Shown here one piece after another: positions 1-8,528 of a DNA stretch of 64,000 bases. The notes beneath the pieces are model-generated. The model made no database searches and was not told the DNA's origin. It saw only the letters and a list, made by a program, of their open reading frames with translations. Position 1 is the stretch's first letter. Every line of letters starts with the position of its first letter. This stretch comes from Mobilicoccus caccae (GTDB lineage Bacteria; Actinomycetota; Actinomycetes; Actinomycetales; Dermatophilaceae). Position numbers and translations under genes: made by a program. The stretch lies in the NCBI RefSeq assembly GCF_030161635.1, contig NZ_BSUO01000001.1, positions 310,001 through 374,000 of the forward strand, written 5' to 3'.

Positions 1-616
1 GACGACGCACGTGCCCGAGCGCAGCATGCGGGTGATCGAGTCGGCCTGGCCGCGGATCGGCCCCATCCTCGCCAGCTCCGCCACCTCGTCGTTGACGTTG
101 AGGAAGTGGGCGACCCGGCCGGTGGGGAGCGTCGAGGACGACCGCGTCGTAGACCCACGGGGAGGTGCCCGCGCGCGTCGGACGCCCGCGCTCGGCCCGC
201 CGGCGCACCGCCTCGTACACCTTGCCGATGAGCAGCACGTCGCGCACGCCCGGCGCGATGGTCGTGGCGAAGTCGATGGCGCCCATGCGTTCGAGCACGC
301 CGCCGGCCCGCCCCAATTTGTAGAACATGCTGAGGTATTCGAGGAGCGCGGCCTTGGCGTCGACCGCCAGCCCCCAGATCTCACCACCGCCGGAGACCCG
401 CAACACGAGCCGTTCGTCGTCCGCCAGGGGAGCGACGTCGAAGGCCTGGCTGATGCCCTGCCGCCCCTCGACCTCGGCGAGCAACACCTTGTGGCCGAGG
501 CTCGCCAGCGTGAGGGCGAGCGCGGAGGCGACCGTCGTCTTACCGGTGCCGCCCTTGCCGGTGACGACGTGGAGACGCGCGCCCGGCCAGTCGGCGGCGT
601 GCGGGGAGTCGGACAT
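1..616 (-). CDS. ArsA-family anion-transporting ATPase (3' end off window, one frameshift)
   Basis: The minus-strand reading starts at ATG 616 and runs off the left edge. It carries the deviant Walker A GKGGTGKTT at residues 20-28, then the ArsA-type LDAPPTGRVAHFLNV region and GPIRGQADSI. The family (Get3/ArsA) couples ATP hydrolysis to anion export or protein targeting. In M. tuberculosis two such genes (Rv3679/Rv3680) sit at this position next to RidA and Crp, and the same neighbours occur here. The reading frame breaks at the G run 124-127: two extra bases restore LDAPPTGR, so I treat this as a sequencing error. Arsenic specificity is not supported, because no arsenic genes are adjacent. 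The family call is firm and the substrate is unknown. Confidence 0.85.
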   Translation of the reverse strand, partial: MSDSPHAADWPGARLHVVTGKGGTGKTTVASALALTLASLGHKVLLAEVEGRQGISQAFDVAPLADDERLVLRVSGGGEIWGLAVDAKAALLEYLSMFYKLGRAGGVLERMGAIDFATTIAPGVRDVLLIGKVYEAVRRRAERGRPTRAGTSPWVYDAVVLDAPHRPGRPLPQRQRRGGGAGEDGADPRPGRLDHPHAALGHVRR

Positions 617-686
617 GGCTCAACTGTAGGGACGCCACCGCGGCCCGACACCCGGAGGAGGTTCGGGCAGTTCGCGAGGAGTGCTC

Positions 687-730
687 GGGTTTCGCCGAGA
701 CCGCCCGATATAGCCGGCGGTCTCGGCGAG
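687..730. repeat. REP-like palindrome, copy 1
   Basis: A perfect 13-bp inverted repeat (693-705 and 716-728, arm CGCCGAGACCGCC) flanks a 10-nt centre containing ATATAG. It lies in the intergenic space between the divergent ArsA and DUF4177 genes. Related imperfect copies occur near 46584-46619 and 57890-57937, so this is a dispersed element, not a simple terminator. Confidence 0.6.
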
Positions 731-786
731 GGGGTGTCCGCGGCGGGTGCCTTCCACCTCGGCGGGTCCGGTCTAGAGTCGGGGGC

Positions 787-942
787 ATGACCACGTGGGA
801 GTACGTCACCGTTCCGCTGATCGTCCACAACACCAAGGCGATCCTCGACAACTGGGGGTCCGACGGCTGGGAGCTCGTCCAGGTCGTCGTGATGCCCGAG
901 GGCAACCTCGTCGCCTACCTCAAGCGCCCCCTGCAGTCCTGA
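787..942 (+). CDS. DUF4177-family small protein
   Basis: A 51-residue protein from ATG 787. It begins MTTWEYVTVPLI and contains GSDGWELVQVV, the hallmark of DUF4177 proteins, in which a short beta-strand/helix unit ends in a Gly-Trp-Glu-Leu motif. Function is unknown. The M. tuberculosis counterpart (Rv3678A) occupies the same place between ArsA and RidA. It is co-directional with the RidA gene 113 bp downstream. No signal peptide or membrane segment is visible. Confidence 0.8.
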   Translation: MTTWEYVTVPLIVHNTKAILDNWGSDGWELVQVVVMPEGNLVAYLKRPLQS

Positions 943-1055
943 GTCCCGGCGCGCTCCCGGGCGTCCACGCGCGACGTCCGGGACCGCCCGGCACCGACCC
1001 GAGATCATCAGCAGACCCCTGAACCCGAGAACACCGCGAGCCGAGGAGAAGAGCC

Positions 1056-1535
1056 GTGAGCACCATCGAAGATCGTCTGGCCGAGATGGGACTGTCCGTC
1101 CCCGAGGTCGTCCCGCCCGTGGCGTCCTACGTCCCCGCGCAGCGGGATGGTCGCCGCATCTACACCTCGGGGCAGCTGCCCATGAAGGACGGTGCGATGC
1201 CGGCCACCGGCAAGGTCGGCGAGGGTGAGGGTCTCGTCAGCCCCGAGCAGGCCAAGGAACTGGCGCAGCTCTGCGCGCTCAACGCGATCGCGGCCGTCAA
1301 GAACGTCGTCGGCGATCTGGATCGCGTGGCGCAGGTCGTCAAGGTCGTCGGGTTCGTCGCCAGCGACCCCTCGTTCACCGGCCAGCCGGGCGTCGTCAAC
1401 GGTGCCAGCGACCTGCTGGGCAAGGCGTTCGGCGATGCCGGGGTGCACGCGCGCAGCGCGGTCGGAGTCAGCGCCCTGCCGCTGGACGCGCCCGTGGAGG
1501 TGGAGATGATCGTCGCCCTCGCCGAGGACGACTGA
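1056..1535 (+). CDS. RidA/YjgF family protein
   Basis: 159 residues from GTG 1056, which is preceded by the purine-rich stretch CCGAGGAGAAGAG as ribosome-binding site. RidA-family enzymes hydrolyse reactive enamine/imine intermediates of amino acid metabolism. The sequence shows RIYTSGQLPM, an internal CALNAIAAVKNVVGDLDRV segment and VGVSALPLDAPVEVEMI, matching the longer actinobacterial subgroup (Rv3678c type). The canonical substrate-binding Arg of the short RidA proteins (in the RxxV region near residue 105) is not evident, so enamine deaminase activity is inferred from family only. It is the first gene of a run with the NUDIX and metallo-beta-lactamase genes, 4 nt before the next start. 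Confidence 0.85.
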   Translation: MSTIEDRLAEMGLSVPEVVPPVASYVPAQRDGRRIYTSGQLPMKDGAMPATGKVGEGEGLVSPEQAKELAQLCALNAIAAVKNVVGDLDRVAQVVKVVGFVASDPSFTGQPGVVNGASDLLGKAFGDAGVHARSAVGVSALPLDAPVEVEMIVALAEDD

Positions 1536-1539
1536 GCCC

Positions 1540-2406
1540 ATGGCAGGTCTCAGCGTCGAACGGGTCGTCCGGTACTTTCCGGTGCCGGTCGGCCTGACCT
1601 CGGCCACGGCCGCCGACGACGATGCGCCGGTGCCTGCGCGTCCGGCGTCCACCGTCATGGTGGTTCGCGACGCGGCGACCGGTGAGGGTGGCGTCGAGGT
1701 GTTCATGCTGAGGCGCAGCTCCTCGATGGCCTTCGCCCCCAACCGCCTGGTGTTCCCCGGCGGTGGGGTCGACCCCCGCGACGGCGACGACGACCTGCCC
1801 TGGGCCGGTCCGTCACCGGCCGACTGGGCCGAGCAACTCGGAGCCCACGACGAGGCGGAGGCCCGCGAACTCGTCGTGGCCGCCGCCCGGGAGGTCTTCG
1901 AGGAGTGCGGGGTGCTGCTGGCCGGCCCCGACGACGCGAGTCTCGTCGGCGATGTGTCCGGCGCGGACTGGCACGCCGAACGTGACCGACTGGCCTCCCA
2001 CGAGCAGGCGTTCTCCGAGATGCTCGTGCGTCACGGGTACGTGCTGCGGACCGACCTGCTGCGACCGTGGGCGCACTGGGTGACCCCCGAGTTCGAGCGT
2101 CGCCGCTACGACACGCGCTTCTTCCTGGCGCGGCTGCCGGAGGGGCAGATCCCCGACGACCGCACCAGCGAGGCCGACACAGCCGACTGGGTGTCACCCG
2201 CCGACCTCCTCGCCGAGGCCGAGGCCGGCAGCGCCGCGCTCCTGCCTCCGACGATCGTGTGCCTCGAGAGCCTGGCCGCCGCCGCGGACTCGGGCGATCT
2301 CCTCGCCGCCGCGCCGCCGATGGCCCGCGTCATGCCCACACTCGAACCCCACGGAGACGGGGCGCGCCTGCGCATGGAGCTCCCCGTCGCAGGGAGGACG
2401 TCATGA
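1540..2406 (+). CDS. NUDIX hydrolase, NUDT19-like
   Basis: 288 residues starting at ATG 1540, four bases after the RidA stop. A NUDIX fold is indicated by FMLRRSSSMAFAPNRLVFPG near residues 54-73 and the catalytic box remnant AAAREVFEECGVLL. The spacing between the box Gly and the REVFEECG helix is widened by an insertion of about 30 residues, as in the NUDT7/NUDT19 acyl-CoA diphosphatase branch. The substrate is unknown. Its stop overlaps the next gene start (ATGA), so translation is probably coupled to the metallo-beta-lactamase gene. Confidence 0.82.
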   Translation: MAGLSVERVVRYFPVPVGLTSATAADDDAPVPARPASTVMVVRDAATGEGGVEVFMLRRSSSMAFAPNRLVFPGGGVDPRDGDDDLPWAGPSPADWAEQLGAHDEAEARELVVAAAREVFEECGVLLAGPDDASLVGDVSGADWHAERDRLASHEQAFSEMLVRHGYVLRTDLLRPWAHWVTPEFERRRYDTRFFLARLPEGQIPDDRTSEADTADWVSPADLLAEAEAGSAALLPPTIVCLESLAAAADSGDLLAAAPPMARVMPTLEPHGDGARLRMELPVAGRTS

Positions 2407-3206
2407 GCCCGATACCCCCGACTCCGCCGGTCGAGCCGGGCACGTGGACCGGCGGCGCGGGGACTCCGCACGTGCGGGCCGTCCTGGCGCCGAACCCCTC
2501 ACCGATGACGCTCGAGGGCACCAACACCTGGGTCGTCGGGGAGCCGGGCGTTGGCGCGTGCGTCGTCGTCGACCCGGGGCCCGACGACGGGACGCACCTC
2601 GCGGCCATCCTCGACGTCGTCGACGGTCGGCGCGTCGAGGCGGTGCTGCTGACCCACCGCCACCCCGACCACGCCGAGGGCGCCGGGGCGTTCGCCGAGC
2701 GGGTGGGCGCGCGGGTCCGGGCACAGGGCGAGGGGGAGGACGACCTCGCCGACGGCGACGTGGTGAGCGCGGGGGACGTCGAGATCGGGGTCCTGGGCAC
2801 GCCCGGGCACACGGCAGACTCGGTGTGCTTCTACGTCGGCGCCGACGACGCCCTGCTCACCGGCGACACGATCCTCGGGTGGGGCACGACGATGGTGGCC
2901 TGGCCCGACGGCCGCCTCGACGACTATCTCGGCTCGCTCGACCGGCTCGCAGGCCTCACCGGCACCGGCCGGGTGCGCACGTTCCTCCCCGGGCACGGCG
3001 CCTACCTGCCGGACGCCGACGCCTCGGTGCACTACTACCTCGACCACCGCAGGGAGCGCCTGGACCAGGTGCGACGCGCCGTCGAGGGCGGGGCGACCGA
3101 CGTCCAGTCGGTGCTCGAGGTCGTGTACGCCGACGTGCCACGCGAGCTGTGGCCCGCGGCGTCCCGCAGCATCGAGGCCCAACTCCACCACCTCCGCGGG
3201 GAGTGA
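2403..3206 (+). CDS. Metallo-beta-lactamase fold hydrolase
   Basis: 267 residues from ATG 2403. The metal-binding motif LTHRHPDHAEG (HxHxDH) and downstream GTPGHTADSVCF, LTGDTILGWGTTMV and FLPGHG supply the usual two-metal ligands of the superfamily. The C-terminal winged-helix-like tail (HRRERLDQVRRAV...) is typical of LACTB2-like hydrolases. M. tuberculosis Rv3677c is the positional equivalent, next to crp. Its substrate is not known; RNA or a small thioester/lactone are possibilities from the family. It ends 117 bp before the convergent crp gene, with a strong hairpin between. Confidence 0.85.
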   Translation: MSPIPPTPPVEPGTWTGGAGTPHVRAVLAPNPSPMTLEGTNTWVVGEPGVGACVVVDPGPDDGTHLAAILDVVDGRRVEAVLLTHRHPDHAEGAGAFAERVGARVRAQGEGEDDLADGDVVSAGDVEIGVLGTPGHTADSVCFYVGADDALLTGDTILGWGTTMVAWPDGRLDDYLGSLDRLAGLTGTGRVRTFLPGHGAYLPDADASVHYYLDHRRERLDQVRRAVEGGATDVQSVLEVVYADVPRELWPAASRSIEAQLHHLRGE

Positions 3207-3267
3207 TCAGAGCCCCAGGCTCGGGGCGCCCAGCGCCTCCTGTCCCTGGACCCGGCCTTCCTCGAAC

Positions 3268-3309
3268 CTGATGTCTGACCGCCTCCACGAGGAGGCGGTC
3301 AGACATCAG
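3268..3309. terminator. Bidirectional hairpin terminator
   Basis: A perfect 19-bp stem (3268-3286 with 3291-3309) closes on the 4-nt loop ACGA. It lies exactly between the convergent metallo-beta-lactamase and crp genes, so it can end both transcripts. There is no long T tract, as is common for actinobacterial terminators. Confidence 0.85.
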
Positions 3310-3323
3310 TGGGAGGCGGCGGT

Positions 3324-4001
3324 TCAGCGGCTGCGGCGGCGCAGGCGTTCGACGTCGAGCAGCAGGACGGCGCGAGCCTCGAGGCGCAGCCATCCGCGGG
3401 TGGTGAAGTCGGCGAGGGCCTTGTTCACCGTCTCGCGTGAGGCGCCGACGAGTTGGGCGAGCTCCTCCTGAGTGAGGTCGTGGGCCACGAGCAGGCCCTC
3501 CTCGGTGGGCCTGCCGAAGCGCTCGGAGAGGTCGAGCAGGGCCTTGGCGACGCGGCCGGGGACGTCGGTGAAGACGAGGTCGGCCAGGGAGTCGTTGGTG
3601 CGGCGCAGGCGCTTGGCCAGGGCCGCGAGCAGGCTCTGACCGACCGGGGGACGACTGAGGAGGAACTGCTGCAGAGCCTCGTTGCCGAGGCCGATGAGGT
3701 GGGTCTCGGCGATGGCGGTGGCCGTCGCGTTGCGCGGACCCGGGTCGAACACGGAGAGCTCACCGAACATCTCACCCGGGCCGAGGATGGCCACGAGGTT
3801 CTCCCGCCCGTCGGCGCTGGAGCGGCCGAGCTTGATCTTTCCCGCCTGGATCACGTAGAGACGGTCGCCCTGCTCGCCCTCCCGGAACAGGACCTCGCCG
3901 CGTGACAGGCGGCTCGTCGACATGGTGGCCTGCAACGCCGCGACATCCTCGTCATCCAGGGCAGCGAACAGGGGAGCTTTGCGTACGACGTCGTTCTCCA
4001 C
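3324..4001 (-). CDS. crp: Crp/Fnr-family cAMP receptor protein
   Basis: 225 residues from GTG 4001 (the open frame extends upstream, but this start matches the family N-terminus VENDVVRKAPLF). The cyclic-nucleotide domain covers about residues 10-125 with the phosphate-binding cassette GEMFGELSVFDPGPRNATA, in which Arg is the cAMP phosphate contact. The C-terminal helix-turn-helix is DLTQEELAQLVGASRETVNK. Length and order match M. tuberculosis Crp (Rv3676, 224 residues), a global regulator of carbon and respiratory genes. It is monocistronic and faces the nth operon head to head, with 125 bp between the starts. Confidence 0.92.
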   Translation of the reverse strand: MENDVVRKAPLFAALDDEDVAALQATMSTSRLSRGEVLFREGEQGDRLYVIQAGKIKLGRSSADGRENLVAILGPGEMFGELSVFDPGPRNATATAIAETHLIGLGNEALQQFLLSRPPVGQSLLAALAKRLRRTNDSLADLVFTDVPGRVAKALLDLSERFGRPTEEGLLVAHDLTQEELAQLVGASRETVNKALADFTTRGWLRLEARAVLLLDVERLRRRSR

Positions 4002-4126
4002 AGCCCTAGTGTGCCAGAGGTCACCATGCCTCCCCCGTAGCTTCGACCCCTGACCTGGCGGACCGACGCGATCCCGCCGGCTCACCGGGCGGCGGCGCGG
4101 CCGCTCACCCTCCTAGGCTGAACCGC

Positions 4127-4852
4127 GTGAGCACCCTCGAACCGGAGTCCCCCCTCGCCCTCAAACGGCGCGCACGCCGCATGTACCGGGTGCTGCACGA
4201 GCGGTACCCGGACGCCCACTGCGAGCTCGACTTCACCACCCCGCTCGAACTGCTCATGGCGACGGTGCTGTCGGCGCAGACCACCGACGTGCGGGTCAAC
4301 ATGGTGACCCCGCGACTCTTCGCCACCTACCCCGACGCCGCAGCGTACGCGGGCGCCGACCGCAGCGAGCTCGAGGGGATCATCCAGCCCACCGGCTTCT
4401 TTCGCGCCAAGGCCGACTCCCTCATGAAGATCGGCGCGGCCCTGGTGGAGAAGTACGACGGCGAGGTCCCGAAGAAGCTCCCCGACCTCGTCGCCCTCCC
4501 GGGCGTCGGCCGCAAGACCGCCAACGTCGTCCTCGGCGACGCCTTCGGAGTTCCCGGGATCACCGTCGACACCCACTTCGGGCGTCTCGCGCGCCGCTTC
4601 GGATGGACCACCGAGGAGGACCCGGTCCGCGTCGAGCAGGCCGTCGGAGAACTCATCCCCCGCAAGGACTGGACGATGCTCTCCCATGTGCTGATCTTTC
4701 ACGGGCGCCGGACCTGCCACTCGCGTCGACCCGCGTGCGGCGCGTGCCCCGTGGCCCGCTGGTGCCCCTCCTACGGCATCGGCGTCACCGACCCCGTGGC
4801 CGCCGAGAAGCTCGTCAAGGACGCCCCGCCCGCGCCCGCGACCACGCCGTGA
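4127..4852 (+). CDS. nth: Endonuclease III
   Basis: 241 residues from GTG 4127. This base-excision glycosylase/AP lyase removes oxidised pyrimidines. The helix-hairpin-helix [12 protein letters not shown] carries the catalytic Lys130, and VDTHFGRLA carries Asp148. The [4Fe-4S] loop has Cys197, Cys204, Cys207 and Cys213 (C-x6-C-x2-C-x5-C). All catalytic and cluster residues are present. The stop overlaps the NUDIX start (GTGA), so nth, the NUDIX gene and marP form one translationally coupled operon, as in mycobacteria. Confidence 0.96.
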   Translation: MSTLEPESPLALKRRARRMYRVLHERYPDAHCELDFTTPLELLMATVLSAQTTDVRVNMVTPRLFATYPDAAAYAGADRSELEGIIQPTGFFRAKADSLMKIGAALVEKYDGEVPKKLPDLVALPGVGRKTANVVLGDAFGVPGITVDTHFGRLARRFGWTTEEDPVRVEQAVGELIPRKDWTMLSHVLIFHGRRTCHSRRPACGACPVARWCPSYGIGVTDPVAAEKLVKDAPPAPATTP

Positions 4853-5543
4853 CCGACCGGCCGGCGTGGCTCGACCGGGCCCGCGACGCGGCCGGACGCG
4901 CACCGAAGGACTTCTTCTCCCGGCACCGCCCCGCGGGGGTGGGCCACCGGGAGAGCGCCGTCCTCATGCTCGTGGGGCCGCGACCCGAGCACCCGGGCGA
5001 GCAGATCCTCGTGCTCACCGAACGGGCCCACGGCCTGCGCTCCCACGCGGGCCAGATCGCCTTTCCCGGTGGCCGCGTCGACCCCACCGACGACGGCCCG
5101 ATCGCGGCCGCGCTGCGGGAGGCGGGGAGGAGATCGCCCTCGAGCCGGCCGGCGTCGAGGTGATCACGACCCTCCCGCAGGTGCACGTGCCCGTGTCGTC
5201 CTCCGTCGTCACACCCGTCCTGGCCTGGTGGCACGCGCCCTCACCGGTGCGGGTGAACTCCCCGGCGGAGGTCGCGCGGGTCGAGCAGGTGCCGCTGACG
5301 GAACTCCTCGATCCGGTCAACCGTTTCACCGTGACCCACCGGGTCGGCTATCGCGGGGTCGGGTTCGAGGCATCCGGACTCTTCGTCTGGGGCTTCACCG
5401 CCGCCCTCATCGACCGGCTCGCGGTCCTCGGAGGACTGGAGAGGCCGTGGGATCCACACGTTACCCGGCCGCTGCCGGACCGGGTGAGCGCAGGACGGGC
5501 GCCGATGATGCTCGACCAGTCCCCGGAACGAGAGGACCGATGA
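4849..5543 (+). CDS. CoA pyrophosphatase-type NUDIX hydrolase (frameshift)
   Basis: Starts at GTG 4849 inside the nth stop. The product is about 231 residues once one base is added to the G run 5124-5127, restoring the NUDIX box ([15 protein letters not shown]). Features include [20 protein letters not shown], the family signature before the box, and a C-terminal [12 protein letters not shown] region. NUDIX proteins of this branch (NudL/Rv3672c type) hydrolyse CoA to 3',5'-ADP and phosphopantetheine. The break is the same G-run contraction seen elsewhere in the window and is probably not biological. The stop overlaps the marP start (ATGA). Confidence 0.85.
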
Positions 5544-6745
5544 TCACCACCACGAACGCCACCCTCGTCCTCGACGGTCTGCTGCTGCTCGGCCTCCTGC
5601 TCTACGCGGTCGAGGGCTACCGGCGCGGATTCGTGCGGACGGTCGGTGGCGCGGTGGGATTCGTGGTCGGTGGTCTGCTCGGGCTGCGCTTCGCCCCCGC
5701 GTTCGTCGAGGCCATCGCCCCACAGCTCGCGCCGATCCCGCTCCTGGTGGCGCTCGTCGGACTGGTGTTGTTCGCGGCGCTCATCGGTCAGGCGGTGGTC
5801 TCGGGGATCACGCGCCGCATCCTGCCGGTGCGCACCGCGGCCCTCGGACGGATCGATGCGCTGCTGGGCTCGGTGGTCTCCCTCGTGCTCGCCGCCGGCA
5901 TCGTCTGGCTCGGCGCCGGGCTGCTGCGCACGGCCGTACCCGCGGCCGTCGCCGACGTGGTCGACGACTCCCGGGTGCTGCGGACGGTCGACGACCTCGC
6001 GCCGGTGTCGAAGGAGCGTGCGCTGCAAGAGGTCTCCGACGTCTTCGCCCGGTACGAATTTCCCCGGGTGTTCGAGGGCGAGCCCGAACGCATGCCGCCG
6101 GTCGAGGCCGCCGACCCGGCCATCGCCGACAACGCCGCCATCGCGCGGGCGGGAGCCTCCGTCGTGCGCATCGACGCCACCGCGAGGCAGTGCGGCCGGA
6201 TGCAGGAGGGCAGCGGCTTCGTCGTCGGCCCCGGCCTCGTCGTCACGAACGCGCACGTCGTCACCGGATCGGATGCGGTGCGGATCCGCAAGGACGGGCT
6301 GCGCAGCACGGCGGAGGTCGTCGCGTTCGACCCGGGACGCGACCTCGCCGTGCTGGCCGCCGACACCGGCGACCTCACGCCGATCCCGCTGGCGGACTCC
6401 GACCTGCGCCGTGGCAGCGAGGCGATCATCGCCGGCTACCCGCTCGGAGGCCCCTACACGGCGCACGCCGGGCGGGTGCGCGACCTCATCACCGCGCAGG
6501 GCCGCGACATCTACTACCAGGACCGGGTCGTCCGCAAGGTCTACGGCGTGCGCGCCGGCATCAAGCCGGGCAACTCCGGCGGCCCGCTGCTGACGACGGA
6601 CGGCTCGGTCGCCGGCGTCGTCTTCGCTCGCTCGCTCGACGACGAGGGCACCGCGTACGCGCTGCGCCTCGCCGAACTCCGCCCGGTGCTCGAGACCGCC
6701 CAGGCGCGCGAGACGGTCGCCGTCGGAGGATGCACCGCCGCCTGA
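5540..6745 (+). CDS. marP: Membrane-anchored acid-resistance serine protease MarP-like
   Basis: 401 residues from ATG 5540. Residues 8-130 form four hydrophobic segments of the CvpA/colicin V type. The remainder is a trypsin-like extracytoplasmic protease with His239 (TNAHVV), Asp268 (GRDLAVL) and Ser346 (GNSGGP). Cys218 and Cys398 correspond to the redox-sensitive disulfide of M. tuberculosis MarP (Rv3671c, catalytic residues H235/D264/S343). MarP supports intrabacterial pH control and cell-wall hydrolase processing in mycobacteria; the same role is inferred here. It is the last gene of the nth operon and ends before a convergent hairpin at 6772-6799. Confidence 0.92.
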   Translation: MITTTNATLVLDGLLLLGLLLYAVEGYRRGFVRTVGGAVGFVVGGLLGLRFAPAFVEAIAPQLAPIPLLVALVGLVLFAALIGQAVVSGITRRILPVRTAALGRIDALLGSVVSLVLAAGIVWLGAGLLRTAVPAAVADVVDDSRVLRTVDDLAPVSKERALQEVSDVFARYEFPRVFEGEPERMPPVEAADPAIADNAAIARAGASVVRIDATARQCGRMQEGSGFVVGPGLVVTNAHVVTGSDAVRIRKDGLRSTAEVVAFDPGRDLAVLAADTGDLTPIPLADSDLRRGSEAIIAGYPLGGPYTAHAGRVRDLITAQGRDIYYQDRVVRKVYGVRAGIKPGNSGGPLLTTDGSVAGVVFARSLDDEGTAYALRLAELRPVLETAQARETVAVGGCTAA

Positions 6746-6771
6746 GCCGGAGCTTCGGCACCGAAACGACG

Positions 6772-6799
6772 AGGCGCCCCACCCGAAGGTGAGGCGCCT
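6772..6799. terminator. Convergent hairpin terminator
   Basis: A 12-bp stem with a single mismatch (6772-6783 with 6788-6799) and loop CGAA lies between marP and the oppositely oriented holin-like gene. Confidence 0.7.
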
Positions 6800-6818
6800 G
6801 GTCGATGTGACGGACCGA

Positions 6819-7403
6819 TCAGGACTTGGCCTGCGTGCTGCCGCTGCCGTCGCTGGACACGGTGCCCGCGGACGCGACATCGGTGCGCGGCGCGTTCTCG
6901 ATGCGCGCCGGCGCCGTGGCGGGGGAGGGGCCGTGCGTGATCGGGTCGGCTCCGCGGACCGCCTGGGTGCGGTGACCCGACGCGCTGCGCTTGACCGCCT
7001 CGACCGACTTCTGCGCCGAGTCGATGGTGCGCTCCGGCTTGCCCTTAATCTTGCTCAGCGCGCTCTTGCCCACCAGCGCGAGGATGCCCGCGATGACGAA
7101 GAGGACCAGCGTCACGATCAGGTACGACGCCCACATCGGCAGACCGAGGGCGTTGATGCCGAGCGCGATCGTGTGGAGCAGGAAGATGAGACCCAACAGG
7201 GCCAGCACCCCGGCGACCGCGAACATCGCGGCGCCCTTGACGCCCTTGTTGACGTCGACGGAGATCTCGGCCTTCGCCAGGGCGATCTCGTCACGGATGA
7301 TGCCGGACAGGTTCTCTGTCGCGTCGGCGACCAGACGACCGAGGGTCGGGTCGGAGGCCCGCGGCGCGGCCGGGTCCGGAGTCGGGGGGATTGACGTGGA
7401 CAT
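6819..7403 (-). CDS. Phage-holin-family (Actinobacterial holin-X-like) membrane protein
   Basis: 194 residues from ATG 7403, chosen because AGGAGG sits 6 nt upstream; the frame is open further upstream without a better start. An amphipathic N-terminal helix (LVADATENLSGIIRDEIALA, about residues 20-39) precedes two membrane helices near 55-80 and 90-115, followed by a Ser/Thr/Ala-rich disordered tail. This is the PF07332 pattern (putative actinobacterial Holin-X, Rv3669 type), a housekeeping membrane protein and not a phage lysis holin. The function is unknown. Confidence 0.85.
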   Translation of the reverse strand: MSTSIPPTPDPAAPRASDPTLGRLVADATENLSGIIRDEIALAKAEISVDVNKGVKGAAMFAVAGVLALLGLIFLLHTIALGINALGLPMWASYLIVTLVLFVIAGILALVGKSALSKIKGKPERTIDSAQKSVEAVKRSASGHRTQAVRGADPITHGPSPATAPARIENAPRTDVASAGTVSSDGSGSTQAKS

Positions 7404-7633
7404 CGATACCTCCTGTGCGGGCTTGACGCCCTCGTTCATGACAAGGAGACCATAGCGACTCGCCGGTCACCCGGCGAGGTCAGGCGTCCCGGCGCGTTCG
7501 ACGGCGCGTTCGGTGGCGGGGCGGCGGCGCGCTCGTGAGCGGGCGGTGCCCCCGGTGTGAAAGGTGGATGAACGCCGGAGTGGCGCGCCCGAGTCCGGTC
7601 GGGGACGCCTCACGCATCGAGGACAGTGGAGGC

Positions 7634-8467
7634 ATGGGGTATGCCGACACCACCGGACCCATCGCGCTGGCCCACCGGGGAGGTGGCGGGCTGGCCCCCG
7701 AGAACACCCTCGCGGCGTTCGCGCTGACGACGGACCTCGGGTTCCGGTACCTGGAGAGTGATCTCCGCTTGACCTCCGACGGCCAACTGGTCTGCTTCCA
7801 CGACGCCACGCTGGACCGGGTCACCGAGGGGCGTGGGCCGATCGCGGCCCGGAGCCTCGCCGAGCTGCGCCGGCTGCGGGTGGAGGGGCGCGAGACCATC
7901 CCGAGTCTGGACGAGGCGCTCGAGGCCTTTCCGGACACGTGCTTCTCGGTCGACCTCAAGGACGAGCGGGCCATCGAACCGCTGGTGAGGACGCTGAGAC
8001 GCCCGGGGGTGGCCGACCGGTTGTGCATCGCCGGCGCCTGGGACCGGTGGCTGCTGGAGGTCCGCCGGGAGGTGCCGGGGGTGGCGACGACGCTCGGCTG
8101 GCGCTCGCTCACCATGCTGATCGCCTGCGCCCGGGCCGGCGTCCGGCCACCACGGCACATCGCCACCGCGCCGTTCGCGCACGTGCCGGTCCGCCTGGGC
8201 CGCCTGCGGATCCACGTGGAGCGCGTCATCGAGATGGCCCACGACCTGGGCGTGCGGGTTGTCACCTGGACCGTCGACGACGCCGACACCATGCATCACC
8301 TGCTCGACGTCGGCGCCGACGCCGTCATCACCGACCGCCCCGACGTGCTGCGCGGCGTGTTCGTCCACCGCGACCTCTGGTCGCCCATGAGCCCGCCTGC
8401 GACGCTCGAGGATCCGATCACATGGATGCCGGTCCCCGCCCGACCGCCGGGCCACCCCCAGGCATGA
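7634..8467 (+). CDS. Glycerophosphodiester phosphodiesterase
   Basis: Assigned from ATG 7634 (277 residues); GTG 7535 is an alternative upstream start. The GDPD TIM-barrel signature begins IALAHRGGGGLAPENTLAAF (His and Arg of the HRG motif, then the EN metal ligand), followed by YLESDLRLTSDGQLVCFHD (Glu/Asp metal ligands and the second catalytic His) and VVTWTVDDADTM near the end. The enzyme cleaves glycerophosphodiesters to glycerol-3-phosphate and an alcohol. No signal peptide is visible, so a cytoplasmic role is likely. It ends 61 bp before the phosphofructokinase start. Confidence 0.9.
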   Translation: MGYADTTGPIALAHRGGGGLAPENTLAAFALTTDLGFRYLESDLRLTSDGQLVCFHDATLDRVTEGRGPIAARSLAELRRLRVEGRETIPSLDEALEAFPDTCFSVDLKDERAIEPLVRTLRRPGVADRLCIAGAWDRWLLEVRREVPGVATTLGWRSLTMLIACARAGVRPPRHIATAPFAHVPVRLGRLRIHVERVIEMAHDLGVRVVTWTVDDADTMHHLLDVGADAVITDRPDVLRGVFVHRDLWSPMSPPATLEDPITWMPVPARPPGHPQA

Positions 8468-8528
8468 TGGGTGAGGAGCCCAGGGGCGCGGCGTGACCGC
8501 CGCCCGTTCGAACAGAGGGGAGACGGCG

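Noticed and set aside
5348-6880. Long open frame (510 codons) on the minus strand opposite marP
   Set aside because: Low-complexity Arg/Asp/Glu-rich product, no domain, entirely covered by a well-supported gene; a GC-skewed shadow frame.
6819-7403. Holin-family protein as sign of a prophage
   Set aside because: This actinobacterial family is a chromosomal membrane protein next to marP in mycobacteria; no other phage genes nearby.
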